This document shows, piece by piece, positions 1 to 7,004 of a DNA stretch of 32,763 nucleotides. Within the stretch, counting starts at the first letter, position 1. Each line of letters opens with the position of its first letter. Source of the stretch: Paludibacteraceae bacterium (GTDB lineage: Bacteria; Bacteroidota; Bacteroidia; Bacteroidales; Paludibacteraceae); the NCBI GenBank assembly GCA_024399835.1, contig JAKSNK010000018.1:1-32763 (forward strand), written 5' to 3'. Below the pieces are notes generated by a model, which was given only the letters and a program-made list of their open reading frames with translations, was not told the DNA's origin and ran no database searches. A program made the translations under genes and the position numbers.

Positions 1-2
1 GC

Positions 3-911
3 TATTGCACCATTATAGTGGCTGCTGGCAACAACCAAGTAATCAATAGCCCTGCTCGCAAAGTTAGCATGGGTAATGAGGGCGAAGTACCACCTGAGGA
101 TTTGCCTATTCCTTGGGATTTCTATGTGGAGCAATACGATGTATATAATGTGATTGTATTGCATCCTATGGTAGTGCATTACGATACCATTTATGCCAAT
201 ATCCTTACCAAAAAAGCCATTTTTGACCTCTATTCCTCCTTGGGCGGAGAAATAGACGGAAAAACCTATTGCGGAGACATGTATTACGCACAACAGTGCG
301 AGATATTTAAGGAGGACTTTTCTTATCTCTCTGAAAAACCATTCAAGGATATGCCTTATTCACTGGAACTGGAAAGCGGAGACTATGTGTATTATGTTAA
401 TACTGGTGCCCCACGCATCAATGCACCTGCCCGCAATACAGCAGCAAGCGTATTGGGTTATCCTATTCCTACATCTTATAGCTTGGATGATGCTTGGACC
501 GATGTGTTCTATCTGCGTGTGATTGAACCTGACTGCTATGACAACTTGGTTTACACCAAATGGGACGATGTATTGTTTGTAGATAATGGCGGCAATGCTC
601 AGGGCTTTGAGCGTGGCGACTTCGTGGCTTATCAGTGGTACAACGAGGAAAACCCCATCGAGGGCGAGATAGGTCAATGGATGCGCACCAAGGGCGCACC
701 TCAGGGACGCTACTATGCCGAAATCACTACCAAGGACGGCGAGAAAGTATTTACCTGCCCTGCCAAGTTTGGCGACCTGCCACAAAGCGAACCTAAGAAC
801 CAACACAAGGAAGCCAGTGGGGACAAGGTGCAGAAACGCTTGTTGAATGGCCGCCTGCGGATTGATGTGAATGATGCTACATACAATGCTCAGGGCGGAT
901 TGATGAAATAA
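3..911 (+). CDS. Secreted surface protein, C-terminal part (5' end outside window)
   Basis: The reading frame is open back to the window edge (Tyr-Cys-Thr-Ile-Ile precede the first possible GTG at 18), so this is the 3' part of a longer gene. The visible ~300 residues are rich in Tyr, Trp, Asp and Gly, as in extracellular beta-sandwich proteins. A segment near residues 175-245 (LVYTKWDDVLFVDNGG, then AYQWY and GRYYAEITT) resembles the Ig-like module that precedes the C-terminus of many large secreted Bacteroidales proteins. The last ~25 residues (KRLLNGRLRIDV, then TYNAQG, then a Lys end) fit the short C-terminal motif common on such proteins, possibly a type IX secretion-type sorting tail. 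That assignment is inference from pattern. Ligand and exact role are unknown. A strong hairpin follows at 948-978. Confidence 0.7.
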   Translation, partial: YCTIIVAAGNNQVINSPARKVSMGNEGEVPPEDLPIPWDFYVEQYDVYNVIVLHPMVVHYDTIYANILTKKAIFDLYSSLGGEIDGKTYCGDMYYAQQCEIFKEDFSYLSEKPFKDMPYSLELESGDYVYYVNTGAPRINAPARNTAASVLGYPIPTSYSLDDAWTDVFYLRVIEPDCYDNLVYTKWDDVLFVDNGGNAQGFERGDFVAYQWYNEENPIEGEIGQWMRTKGAPQGRYYAEITTKDGEKVFTCPAKFGDLPQSEPKNQHKEASGDKVQKRLLNGRLRIDVNDATYNAQGGLMK

Positions 912-947
912 ACACCGCTTTACACATTGTGGCAAACATGTCTTACG

Positions 948-989
948 CAACTGCTCATCGTTAAACGGTGGGCAGTTGTCGTATTATTT
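948..989 (+). terminator. Factor-independent terminator after the surface-protein gene
   Basis: A 13-bp stem (948-960 with 966-978, including two G-U pairs) closes a 5-nt TTAAA loop and is followed by the T-rich stretch TCGTATTATTT. It lies 37 nt after the stop codon of the upstream gene and before the rpe promoter. Confidence 0.75.
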
Positions 990-1009
990 AGCAGTGTCTT
1001 TTCCCTGAT

Positions 1010-1053
1010 TATTACGGTATATACACGGTACATACACGGTACATATACGGTAC
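1010..1053 (+). repeat. 11-bp tandem repeat, about 4 copies
   Basis: Units at 1021-1031 and 1032-1042 are identical (ATACACGGTAC). The unit at 1043-1053 differs at one base, and 1010-1020 is a degenerate copy. It sits between the terminator at 948-989 and the rpe promoter. The rest of the 912-1223 gap holds no credible gene; an open frame at 927-1145 crosses both the terminator and the repeat and is not supported. Confidence 0.85.
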
Positions 1054-1167
1054 ATAACAAATACTTGATGCTGATTATATCGGAGTGCGCGGACGCACCT
1101 TTCGACTTTCCAATAGATAGACAAAATTACCTATTCATAGATTAAAAATCTATTTAGTGGCGCGAAA

Positions 1168-1200
1168 ACTTGCGTATGTCAAATTTTTATTGTATATTTG
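1168..1200 (+). promoter_or_regulatory. Bacteroidota-type promoter for rpe
   Basis: The -7 element TATATTTG (1193-1200) fits TAnnTTTG. A TTG-containing -33 element lies near 1169-1173, about 20 bp upstream. Transcription would start near 1206, leaving a leader of ~18 nt before the ATG at 1224, which supports that start over the longer frame from 1170. Confidence 0.7.
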
Positions 1201-1223
1201 TGAAGTTTTATGTAACGCTCGAG

Positions 1224-1868
1224 ATGAGACAAATAGCACCATCTATATTATCTGCAGATTTTGCACACTTGGCGGAGGAAGTCACGCGCATCAATGCTTC
1301 CAATGCCGCATACCTGCATGTTGATGTCATGGACGGCGTTTTTGTTCCGAATATATCCTTCGGGTTCCCCATTATGGCTGCTCTCAAGCAGTATAGCACC
1401 AAACCCCTGGATGTACACCTGATGATTACACACCCCGAACGCTATGTGGAGCGATTCTGCGACGCCGGAGCGTGGAGCGTCGGCTTTCACTTGGAGGCAA
1501 CCGACGACCCACTGCCTATATTACAATCTATTCATGCCAAAGGCGTACGCACTTGTCTGACTGTCAATCCCGATGTAGATGTACAGCGGCTCTTCCCCTA
1601 CCTGGAACAAACGGATATGGTACTGCTCATGTCTGTTTTTGCAGGATTCGGAGGACAGGCATTTATACCCGAGACTTTGGACAGAATACGATTGGTCAGA
1701 CAGGAAATAGACCGCCGGAAACTGCCTACACTCATCCAGGTGGACGGCGGTATTAACGCAACAAACGCCGGCAGCGTCTTCGACGCCGGGGCGGATATAC
1801 TGGTGGCGGGACATGCCGTCTTTCGAACCAAAGACCCCGTCGCCGCCATAGAAAGGATGTTAGCATGA
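1224..1868 (+). CDS. rpe: Ribulose-phosphate 3-epimerase
   Basis: Interconverts ribulose 5-phosphate and xylulose 5-phosphate in the non-oxidative pentose phosphate pathway; cytosolic TIM barrel. The 214-aa length is normal. APSILSADF at the N-terminus, HVDVMDG (metal ligands His32 and Asp34), DVHLM (His65) and VDGGI (Asp174) are the expected metal and catalytic residues. The frame is open from 1170, but the ATG at 1224 matches family starts and the promoter position. One oddity: the phosphate-side loop usually written MSVNPGFGGQ reads MSVFAGFGGQ here (Asn-Pro replaced by Phe-Ala). The stop overlaps the xseA start by 4 bp (ATGA), which suggests translational coupling. Confidence 0.93.
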   Translation: MRQIAPSILSADFAHLAEEVTRINASNAAYLHVDVMDGVFVPNISFGFPIMAALKQYSTKPLDVHLMITHPERYVERFCDAGAWSVGFHLEATDDPLPILQSIHAKGVRTCLTVNPDVDVQRLFPYLEQTDMVLLMSVFAGFGGQAFIPETLDRIRLVRQEIDRRKLPTLIQVDGGINATNAGSVFDAGADILVAGHAVFRTKDPVAAIERMLA

Positions 1869-2950
1869 ACGCACTGTCGCTGTCCGAACTGAGTGCCCTG
1901 ATTGAGCAGGTATTATCCGCCGAAATGGACGGTTCTTATTGGGTAAGAGCGGAAATATCGTCTGTCTCGATTAAGGGCGGACATTGCTATCTCGAACTCG
2001 CAGAGCATAGTGGCGAAGGACTGTTCGCCGCCAAGATGAGAGCCACCTGCTGGGGCAATCTGTATCCCATGCTGTCCGCCTATTTTCAGGAAGAGACGGG
2101 GAGCACCCTGCAGGTCGGTATGCAGATTCTGGTCGAGGTCGAGGTGAATTTCCATGCCGTCTATGGACTGAGCTTGAATGTAATCAATATAGACCCCTCA
2201 TATACCATTGGTGACATTGCGCGCAAGCGGCAACAAACAATACTGAAGTTGCAGAAAGAGGGCGTTTTGGATATGCAGAAGTCTTTGCCTTTGCCGACTG
2301 TCATGAGAAGAATAGCAGTCGTCTCGTCGGATCAGGCGGCAGGATACGAGGACTTTATGAACCAACTGCAGCAATCTTCCTACGCCTTCTCGACTTCCCT
2401 CTTTGTGGCGACCATGCAGGGCGAAGCGGCTGCCGAATCGATTATCAGGGCTTTGCAGCAGATTGCAGAACAGATAGACAACTACGACGGAGTGGTTATC
2501 ATACGCGGTGGGGGTGCAACGGCGGACTTGAGTTGCTTTGACGACTATATGTTATGCGCCCATTGTGCGCAGTTCCCGTTGCCTATATTGAGCGGAATAG
2601 GGCACACAAGGGACATCAGCATATTGGATATGGTTGTTCATACTGCCCTGAAAACTCCGACAGCGGTCGCCGCTTGGCTGGTGGATCGCATGGCGATACA
2701 GACCGAACGAATTGAGCAATTGCGAGTACGGCTGCGCCAAACGGCGGAAAGGCAGATTATGCTGCGGCAGCACAAGATAGACTTGTTGCGCCAGTCGGTG
2801 GCAATGCAGTCGCCGGAACGAATATACAAAAAGGGGTACAGCATGTTGACCGTCGGCAATAGAGTCATACACAGCGCCAAAGAGGTACAGCCGGGGCAAC
2901 TGCTCACGACGCACCTGCAGGACGGCAGCATTCAATCCGTTGCCCGGTGA
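1865..2950 (+). CDS. xseA: Exodeoxyribonuclease VII large subunit
   Basis: Large subunit of the nuclease that degrades single-stranded DNA to oligonucleotides; with XseB it acts in DNA repair and recombination. An N-terminal OB-fold (about residues 1-105, LSLSELSALIEQVL then WVRAEISS) is followed by the catalytic domain with IIRGGGATADL, SGIGHTRD and LKTPTAVAAWL. The C-terminus GYSMLTVGN with a VQPGQ segment is typical of the family. At 361 aa it is shorter than the usual 400-450; the shortfall is in the coiled-coil arm after about residue 280 that normally carries XseB. No xseB-sized gene lies next to it, although xseB often does. It overlaps rpe by 4 bp and abuts the HhH gene. Confidence 0.93.
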   Translation: MNALSLSELSALIEQVLSAEMDGSYWVRAEISSVSIKGGHCYLELAEHSGEGLFAAKMRATCWGNLYPMLSAYFQEETGSTLQVGMQILVEVEVNFHAVYGLSLNVINIDPSYTIGDIARKRQQTILKLQKEGVLDMQKSLPLPTVMRRIAVVSSDQAAGYEDFMNQLQQSSYAFSTSLFVATMQGEAAAESIIRALQQIAEQIDNYDGVVIIRGGGATADLSCFDDYMLCAHCAQFPLPILSGIGHTRDISILDMVVHTALKTPTAVAAWLVDRMAIQTERIEQLRVRLRQTAERQIMLRQHKIDLLRQSVAMQSPERIYKKGYSMLTVGNRVIHSAKEVQPGQLLTTHLQDGSIQSVAR

Positions 2951-2952
2951 GT

Positions 2953-3732
2953 ATGAAAGTATTGACGCGAAACCAATGGATAGGAATAGTTACCATATTG
3001 GTGCTATTGGTGATTATATATGTGCTGCTTCATTGGTTGCCGTCGCCACAAGCCACGCCCGATATGGAGAAAAGAGATACAGCGGTATCGCGCCAATTAA
3101 GGGAAAACAAACGGGCGTATTTTGACAGTTTGGACGCTGCGCGTACTGCACATTACGACGCGCTCCGTTTGGCGAGAAGGGACAGTTTGCATCGCGTGCA
3201 CCGGTACCATCGGGACAGCATGCGCCGAGCGGACAGTTTATGGTGGGACAGCGTGCGCAGGGCGGATACAATCTATGTGCGTGCCGTCAAGAAAGACACC
3301 GTGCTGGAACTGAACAGCGCAGATACCGTCCAACTCCAATGGATACGGGGTATAGGTCCGTCTATGGCACGACGGATAGTGCGGTATCGTGAGCAGTTGG
3401 GAGGATTCGCTTCCGTTCGGCAGTTGCAGGACAGGGAGATGTACCTGGACCGGTACGGCAGACCTGCTGCAATAAAATACTGCTTGGCGGATTCCACGCT
3501 GAAGAACTTCCGCGTAGAGACCGACTCGGTCAGACAAATTGAGGTCAACCGCGCCTCGGTGAACAGATTGCAGCAACATCCGTATATATCGTTCACTCTG
3601 GCAAAACAAATATACAACCTGCGGCGGGAGAAAATACGCATACCGTCTATGGACGAGTTGCAACGGCTGTTGTCCATGCCGGACAGCACGGCAGACAAAC
3701 TGAAACCCTATTTGAACTTTGATAAACAATAA
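2953..3732 (+). CDS. Membrane-anchored helix-hairpin-helix (ComEA-like) protein
   Basis: A single N-terminal membrane segment (about residues 9-29, WIGIVTILVLLVIIYVLL) is followed by a highly charged helical stretch (about 40-110) with repeated Asp-Ser/Ala at roughly 11-residue spacing, and then two HhH regions. The first (about 120-160) contains ELNSADTVQLQWIRGIG and SMARRIVRYR; the second starts at EVNRASVNRLQQHPYI. HhH pairs of this type bind DNA without sequence specificity, as in ComEA of DNA uptake, but the in vivo role of the Bacteroidota proteins is not established. A GTG at 2947 would overlap xseA by 4 bp; the ATG at 2953 is preferred. Being downstream of xseA fits a DNA-related job, as inference only. 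Confidence 0.8.
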   Translation: MKVLTRNQWIGIVTILVLLVIIYVLLHWLPSPQATPDMEKRDTAVSRQLRENKRAYFDSLDAARTAHYDALRLARRDSLHRVHRYHRDSMRRADSLWWDSVRRADTIYVRAVKKDTVLELNSADTVQLQWIRGIGPSMARRIVRYREQLGGFASVRQLQDREMYLDRYGRPAAIKYCLADSTLKNFRVETDSVRQIEVNRASVNRLQQHPYISFTLAKQIYNLRREKIRIPSMDELQRLLSMPDSTADKLKPYLNFDKQ

Positions 3733-3736
3733 TACA

Positions 3737-4936
3737 ATGCAAAAAGAAAGATGTACAGGGACCGTGTCCCGCGGAATCAGATGCCCTATTATTCGGGAGG
3801 GCGACAATCTGGCACAAATAGTGGCAGATAGCGTATTAAAAGCCGCCGAGTGCGAAGATTTTGCCATGCACGACAGGGATGTAATCGCCATCACGGAATC
3901 CGTTGTGGCACGCGCACAAGGCAATTATGCCACCGTGGACGACATCGCTGCCGATATACACGAGAAATTCGGAGACGGCACAGTCGGAGTTATCTTCCCT
4001 ATTCTGTCCCGCAACCGCTTCGCCATTTGTCTGCGGGGCATTGCCAAAGGAGTAAAGAAAGTCGTGCTCATGCTCTCTTACCCGTCCGACGAGGTAGGAA
4101 ACGAATTGGTGGACATCGACAAAATCGAGGCAGCGGGTGTCAACCCCTATTCGGATGTGCTTACGGAGAAAGATTTTCGGGACAAGTTCGGTGCCAGCGT
4201 ACATCCTTTCACGGGGGTGGATTACATCCGGTATTACGGCGACTTGGTTCGCGGTTGCGGGGCTGAGGTGGAAATCGTCTTTGCCAATCATCCGCAGGAT
4301 ATTCTCCGCTATACGGATGCCGTGTTGTGCTGCGACATTCACACGCGCCGGCACACCAAGCGCGTTCTCAAAGAGCACGGCGCACGCCTCGTTTACGGGT
4401 TGGACGATATACTTACCGCTTCCCGCAACGGCAGCGGATTCCACGAGCAGTACGGTTTGTTGGGGTCGAACAAAGCCACCGAAGACAAGATTAAGTTGTT
4501 CCCTCATCCGTGTGAGGAGATGCTATACGACATTCAGCGGCGCGTCATGGATGCTACGGGCAAGAAAGTGGAAGTGATGGTATATGGAGACGGCGCTTTC
4601 AAGGACCCGCAGGGCAAAATATGGGAATTGGCAGACCCTATCGTTTCCCCCTCGCACACCGACGGACTGTGCGGAACGCCCAATGAACTGAAACTGAAGT
4701 ATTTGGCAGACAACGACTTTGCTGCACTCAAAGGGGAAGACCTGCAGCGCGCCATTGCGGATAAGATTCGCGCCAAAGAGGGAAACCTGAAAGGACAAAT
4801 GGCTTCCGAAGGAACAACCCCGCGCCAATTGACGGACTTGATTGGTTCGCTGAGCGATTTGACCAGCGGTAGCGGAGACAAAGGTACACCCGTTGTCCTG
4901 ATTCAGGGATATTTTGACAATTATTCGGACAAGTAA
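3737..4936 (+). CDS. F420-0:gamma-glutamyl ligase (CofE) family protein
   Basis: The N-terminal ~230 residues match the CofE fold (Pfam F420_ligase): IREGDNLAQIV, then DRDVIAITESVVARAQG, and later GIAKGVKKVVLMLSYP and DEVGNELVD. True CofE adds glutamate to coenzyme F420-0 using GTP. At 399 aa this protein is much longer than archaeal CofE (~250 aa), with an added C-terminal region containing MVYGDGAFKDPQGKIWELADP. Such long CofE-like proteins occur in bacteria not known to make F420, where the substrate is uncertain, so the enzyme name should not be taken literally. No other F420 gene is in the window. The ATG at 3737 is 4 nt after the previous stop and is preferred over the in-frame upstream ATG at 3719 that overlaps it. 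Confidence 0.8.
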   Translation: MQKERCTGTVSRGIRCPIIREGDNLAQIVADSVLKAAECEDFAMHDRDVIAITESVVARAQGNYATVDDIAADIHEKFGDGTVGVIFPILSRNRFAICLRGIAKGVKKVVLMLSYPSDEVGNELVDIDKIEAAGVNPYSDVLTEKDFRDKFGASVHPFTGVDYIRYYGDLVRGCGAEVEIVFANHPQDILRYTDAVLCCDIHTRRHTKRVLKEHGARLVYGLDDILTASRNGSGFHEQYGLLGSNKATEDKIKLFPHPCEEMLYDIQRRVMDATGKKVEVMVYGDGAFKDPQGKIWELADPIVSPSHTDGLCGTPNELKLKYLADNDFAALKGEDLQRAIADKIRAKEGNLKGQMASEGTTPRQLTDLIGSLSDLTSGSGDKGTPVVLIQGYFDNYSDK

Positions 4937-4956
4937 GCAAAAAAATGCAAAGATGC

Positions 4957-4987
4957 TTGCTTATTCCAAAAAATACATGTAACTTTG
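4957..4987 (+). promoter_or_regulatory. Bacteroidota-type promoter for ddl
   Basis: TAACTTTG (4980-4987) is a consensus -7 box and TTGC (4957-4960) lies 19 bp upstream. The predicted start near 4993 falls just before the ddl ATG at 5011 and rules out the longer in-frame start at 4945. Confidence 0.75.
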
Positions 4988-5010
4988 CAATCGCTAATAA
5001 ATTGACAGAT

Positions 5011-5958
5011 ATGAATAAACGCAAAATAGCCATTGTAGCAGGGGGCGACAGTTCCGAGCATGATGTCTCTCTGAGAAGTGCAGCAGGCATCTTGTCTTTT
5101 CTGGACAAAGACCGCTACGATGCCGATATTATTGAGTTAAAAGGCGCCGACAAGCAGGCGCTGGACAAAATTACCCGATACGACTTCGCTTACATTACTA
5201 TCCACGGTACACCGGGCGAAAACGGATTGTTGCAGGGGTATTTGGAGATGATGCACATCCCCTATTCCTGCTGCAATGTGTTGGCTGCGGCACTCACTTT
5301 CAACAAGTATGCCTGCAACCACTATTTGCAGGACTTCGGCATTCGTATCAGCAAATCCGTCTTGCTTCGCAAAAGAGAATGGGCGAAAGAGGATAATCAA
5401 GCCCATCGGGCAGAAGAGATTATTGCAGAAATCGGCTTGCCCTGTTTTATCAAAAGCAATGTAGGCGGCAGCAGTTTCGGTTGCACCAAGGTTAAAACGC
5501 TTGAGCAAGCCGTTCCGGCTATCGAACGCGCTTTTGAAGAGGGCGATGAAGTCATCTGCGAGGCGTTTATGAAAGGTACTGAAATCACCTGCGGTGTCTA
5601 TAAGACCCGGGACAAAGAGGTGGCGTTCCCTATTACCGAAGTGGTCACAAGCAACGAGTTTTTTGACTACAATGCCAAGTACAACGGCGAAGTTCAGGAG
5701 ATTACCCCTGCGCGTATCCCCGACGAAGTGCGCGACCGGGTGCAGGCACTCACCAAGCGTATTTATGACATCGTGGGGGCACAAGGTATCATCCGCGTGG
5801 ATTATATACTGACCGACAACTGGCAAATCAATCTGCTCGAAGTAAATACCACTCCCGGTATGACTGCTACGAGTTTTATTCCTCAGCAGGTTCGCGCAGC
5901 GGGGTTGGATATAAAGGATGTCCTGACAGATATTATTGAGAATAAGTTCGCTGAATAA
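5011..5958 (+). CDS. ddl: D-alanine--D-alanine ligase
   Basis: ATP-grasp enzyme that joins two D-alanines for the peptidoglycan stem peptide; cytosolic. The 315-aa length is normal. Diagnostic segments: GGDSSEHDVSLRSA near the N-terminus, HGTPGENGLLQGYLE, the ATP-grasp stretch FIKSNVGGSSFGCTKV, EAFMKGTEITCGV, the substrate loop FFDYNAKY, and the metal-binding end LLEVNTTPGMT. The start at 5011 is set by the promoter and by homology (MNKRKIAIVAGG); the frame is open upstream to 4945. The stop codon is directly followed by the next ATG at 5959, so ddl and the polyprenyl synthase are co-transcribed, both serving cell-wall or lipid-carrier supply. Confidence 0.95.
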   Translation: MNKRKIAIVAGGDSSEHDVSLRSAAGILSFLDKDRYDADIIELKGADKQALDKITRYDFAYITIHGTPGENGLLQGYLEMMHIPYSCCNVLAAALTFNKYACNHYLQDFGIRISKSVLLRKREWAKEDNQAHRAEEIIAEIGLPCFIKSNVGGSSFGCTKVKTLEQAVPAIERAFEEGDEVICEAFMKGTEITCGVYKTRDKEVAFPITEVVTSNEFFDYNAKYNGEVQEITPARIPDEVRDRVQALTKRIYDIVGAQGIIRVDYILTDNWQINLLEVNTTPGMTATSFIPQQVRAAGLDIKDVLTDIIENKFAE

Positions 5959-6957
5959 ATGGATATTAACGAAGCAATACAGCGATTGGATTGGAGCAAG
6001 GAACCGGTTGGATTGTATGCTCCGATTGGTTACACGCTCGAGGCAGGCGGCAAGCGTTTGCGTCCGACTTTGTGTTTGACGGCTGCGCTGTTGTGTGGCG
6101 GAACGGAGCAGGAAACCCTGCCTGCGGCTATGGCGTTGGAGATTTTTCACAATTTCACCCTGCTGCACGACGATGTAATGGACAATGCGCAGGTGAGAAG
6201 AGGCAGACCGTGTGTACATCGCAAGTGGAATGCCAATACTGCCATTCTCAGCGGAGATCAAATGATGATTGAGGCATACAAAATGCTTGCACAACTGCCC
6301 GACCGTCAACTGCCGTCCGTCCTGCGTATGTTCAACAGGATGGCTACCGAGATTTGCGAGGGACAGCAGTACGATGTAGATTTCGAGGAGAAAGACAATA
6401 CGACCATTGAGGATTACATGAACATGATTCGCCTGAAGACAAGTGTCTTGCTTGCTACGGCATTGCAAATAGGCGCGTACTTGGCAGGGGCGAACGACGA
6501 GGTGCAGCATGCCCTGTACGAGTACGGTATTCTGATTGGTCTTGCTTTCCAGATTCAGGACGACTATTTGGATTGCTATGGCGACGAGAAGACCTTCGGC
6601 AAAGCCATCGGGGGCGATATTCGCGAAGGAAAAAAGACTTGGCTTTGGCTCACGGCGCAATCCGTTTTATCGCACTCGAACTTGCCACGCTCAGAACAAG
6701 GTGGTTCTCCGTTGTCTTGCCGACGGCGAACCGACGGCGAACCGACGGCGAAAGCTTCCGTAGATAACCCATTGTGCTCCCGTGATTACGATATTGTCAT
6801 CGCTGAATACAACCGCTTAGGTGTCCCGCAAAAAGCCCTGCAGGAGATAGAAAAACTGACTCTGCAGGCACTCACCTATTTGGATAAAGTACCGCAAAAC
6901 GAATATACCGACCGCTTGCGCCAATTGGCGAACCGGTTGGTAACCCGTAAATCATAA
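5959..6957 (+). CDS. Polyprenyl (isoprenyl diphosphate) synthase with repeat-containing insert
   Basis: Trans-prenyltransferase that extends allylic diphosphates with IPP, giving precursors for quinones, carrier lipids or ether lipids. First Asp-rich motif DDVMD (residues 71-75), second DDYLD (201-205), GGKRLRP near residue 30 and GGDIREGKKT (~218) are all present. Phe66, five residues before the first motif, is at a position that limits chain length in the family, so the product is probably not very long; this is inference. Residues ~235-266 are atypical: Arg/Ser/Pro-rich and encoded in part by three perfect 11-bp repeats (6720-6752). Other frames of the same stretch read more like the family. 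A compensated frameshift or repeat insertion is possible; the frame is nevertheless open to the end (332 aa). Confidence 0.88.
   Translation: MDINEAIQRLDWSKEPVGLYAPIGYTLEAGGKRLRPTLCLTAALLCGGTEQETLPAAMALEIFHNFTLLHDDVMDNAQVRRGRPCVHRKWNANTAILSGDQMMIEAYKMLAQLPDRQLPSVLRMFNRMATEICEGQQYDVDFEEKDNTTIEDYMNMIRLKTSVLLATALQIGAYLAGANDEVQHALYEYGILIGLAFQIQDDYLDCYGDEKTFGKAIGGDIREGKKTWLWLTAQSVLSHSNLPRSEQGGSPLSCRRRTDGEPTAKASVDNPLCSRDYDIVIAEYNRLGVPQKALQEIEKLTLQALTYLDKVPQNEYTDRLRQLANRLVTRKS
6720..6752 (+). repeat. Three perfect 11-bp repeats inside the polyprenyl synthase gene
   Basis: CCGACGGCGAA occurs three times in a row with no mismatch. Eleven is not a multiple of three, so each unit reads in a different frame (Arg-Arg-Thr-Asp-Gly-Glu-Pro-Thr-Ala), and loss or gain of one unit would shift the frame. 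The unit is close to the reverse complement of the pair at 9851-9872. Confidence 0.95.
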
Positions 6958-7000
6958 ATCAACAATCACAAATAACAAATCACAAATCACCAATCACCAA
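6952..7000 (+). repeat. 7-bp tandem repeat, 7 copies, between two genes
   Basis: Variants of TCACAAA / TCACCAA run in phase from 6952 to 7000: TCATAAA, TCAACAA, TCACAAA, TAACAAA, TCACAAA, TCACCAA, TCACCAA. The first unit contains the stop codon of the polyprenyl synthase, and the last ends 4 nt before the next ATG. It fills the whole junction between the two genes. Confidence 0.9.
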
Positions 7001-7004
7001 TAAT

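Noticed and set aside
360-950. 196-aa - strand open frame under the surface-protein gene
   Set aside because: It is antisense to a coherent coding frame; its composition is that of a reverse-strand shadow.
1010-1053. CRISPR-like or iteron array
   Set aside because: Units are 11 bp and contiguous without spacers, and there is no cas or replication gene nearby.
927-1145. 72-aa open frame after the surface-protein gene
   Set aside because: It spans a strong terminator hairpin and the 11-bp tandem repeat, has no family resemblance and no start signal.
5137-6660. 507-aa - strand open frame across ddl and the polyprenyl synthase
   Set aside because: It is antisense to two well-identified enzymes and has no recognisable domain; length is due to codon bias of the + strand genes.
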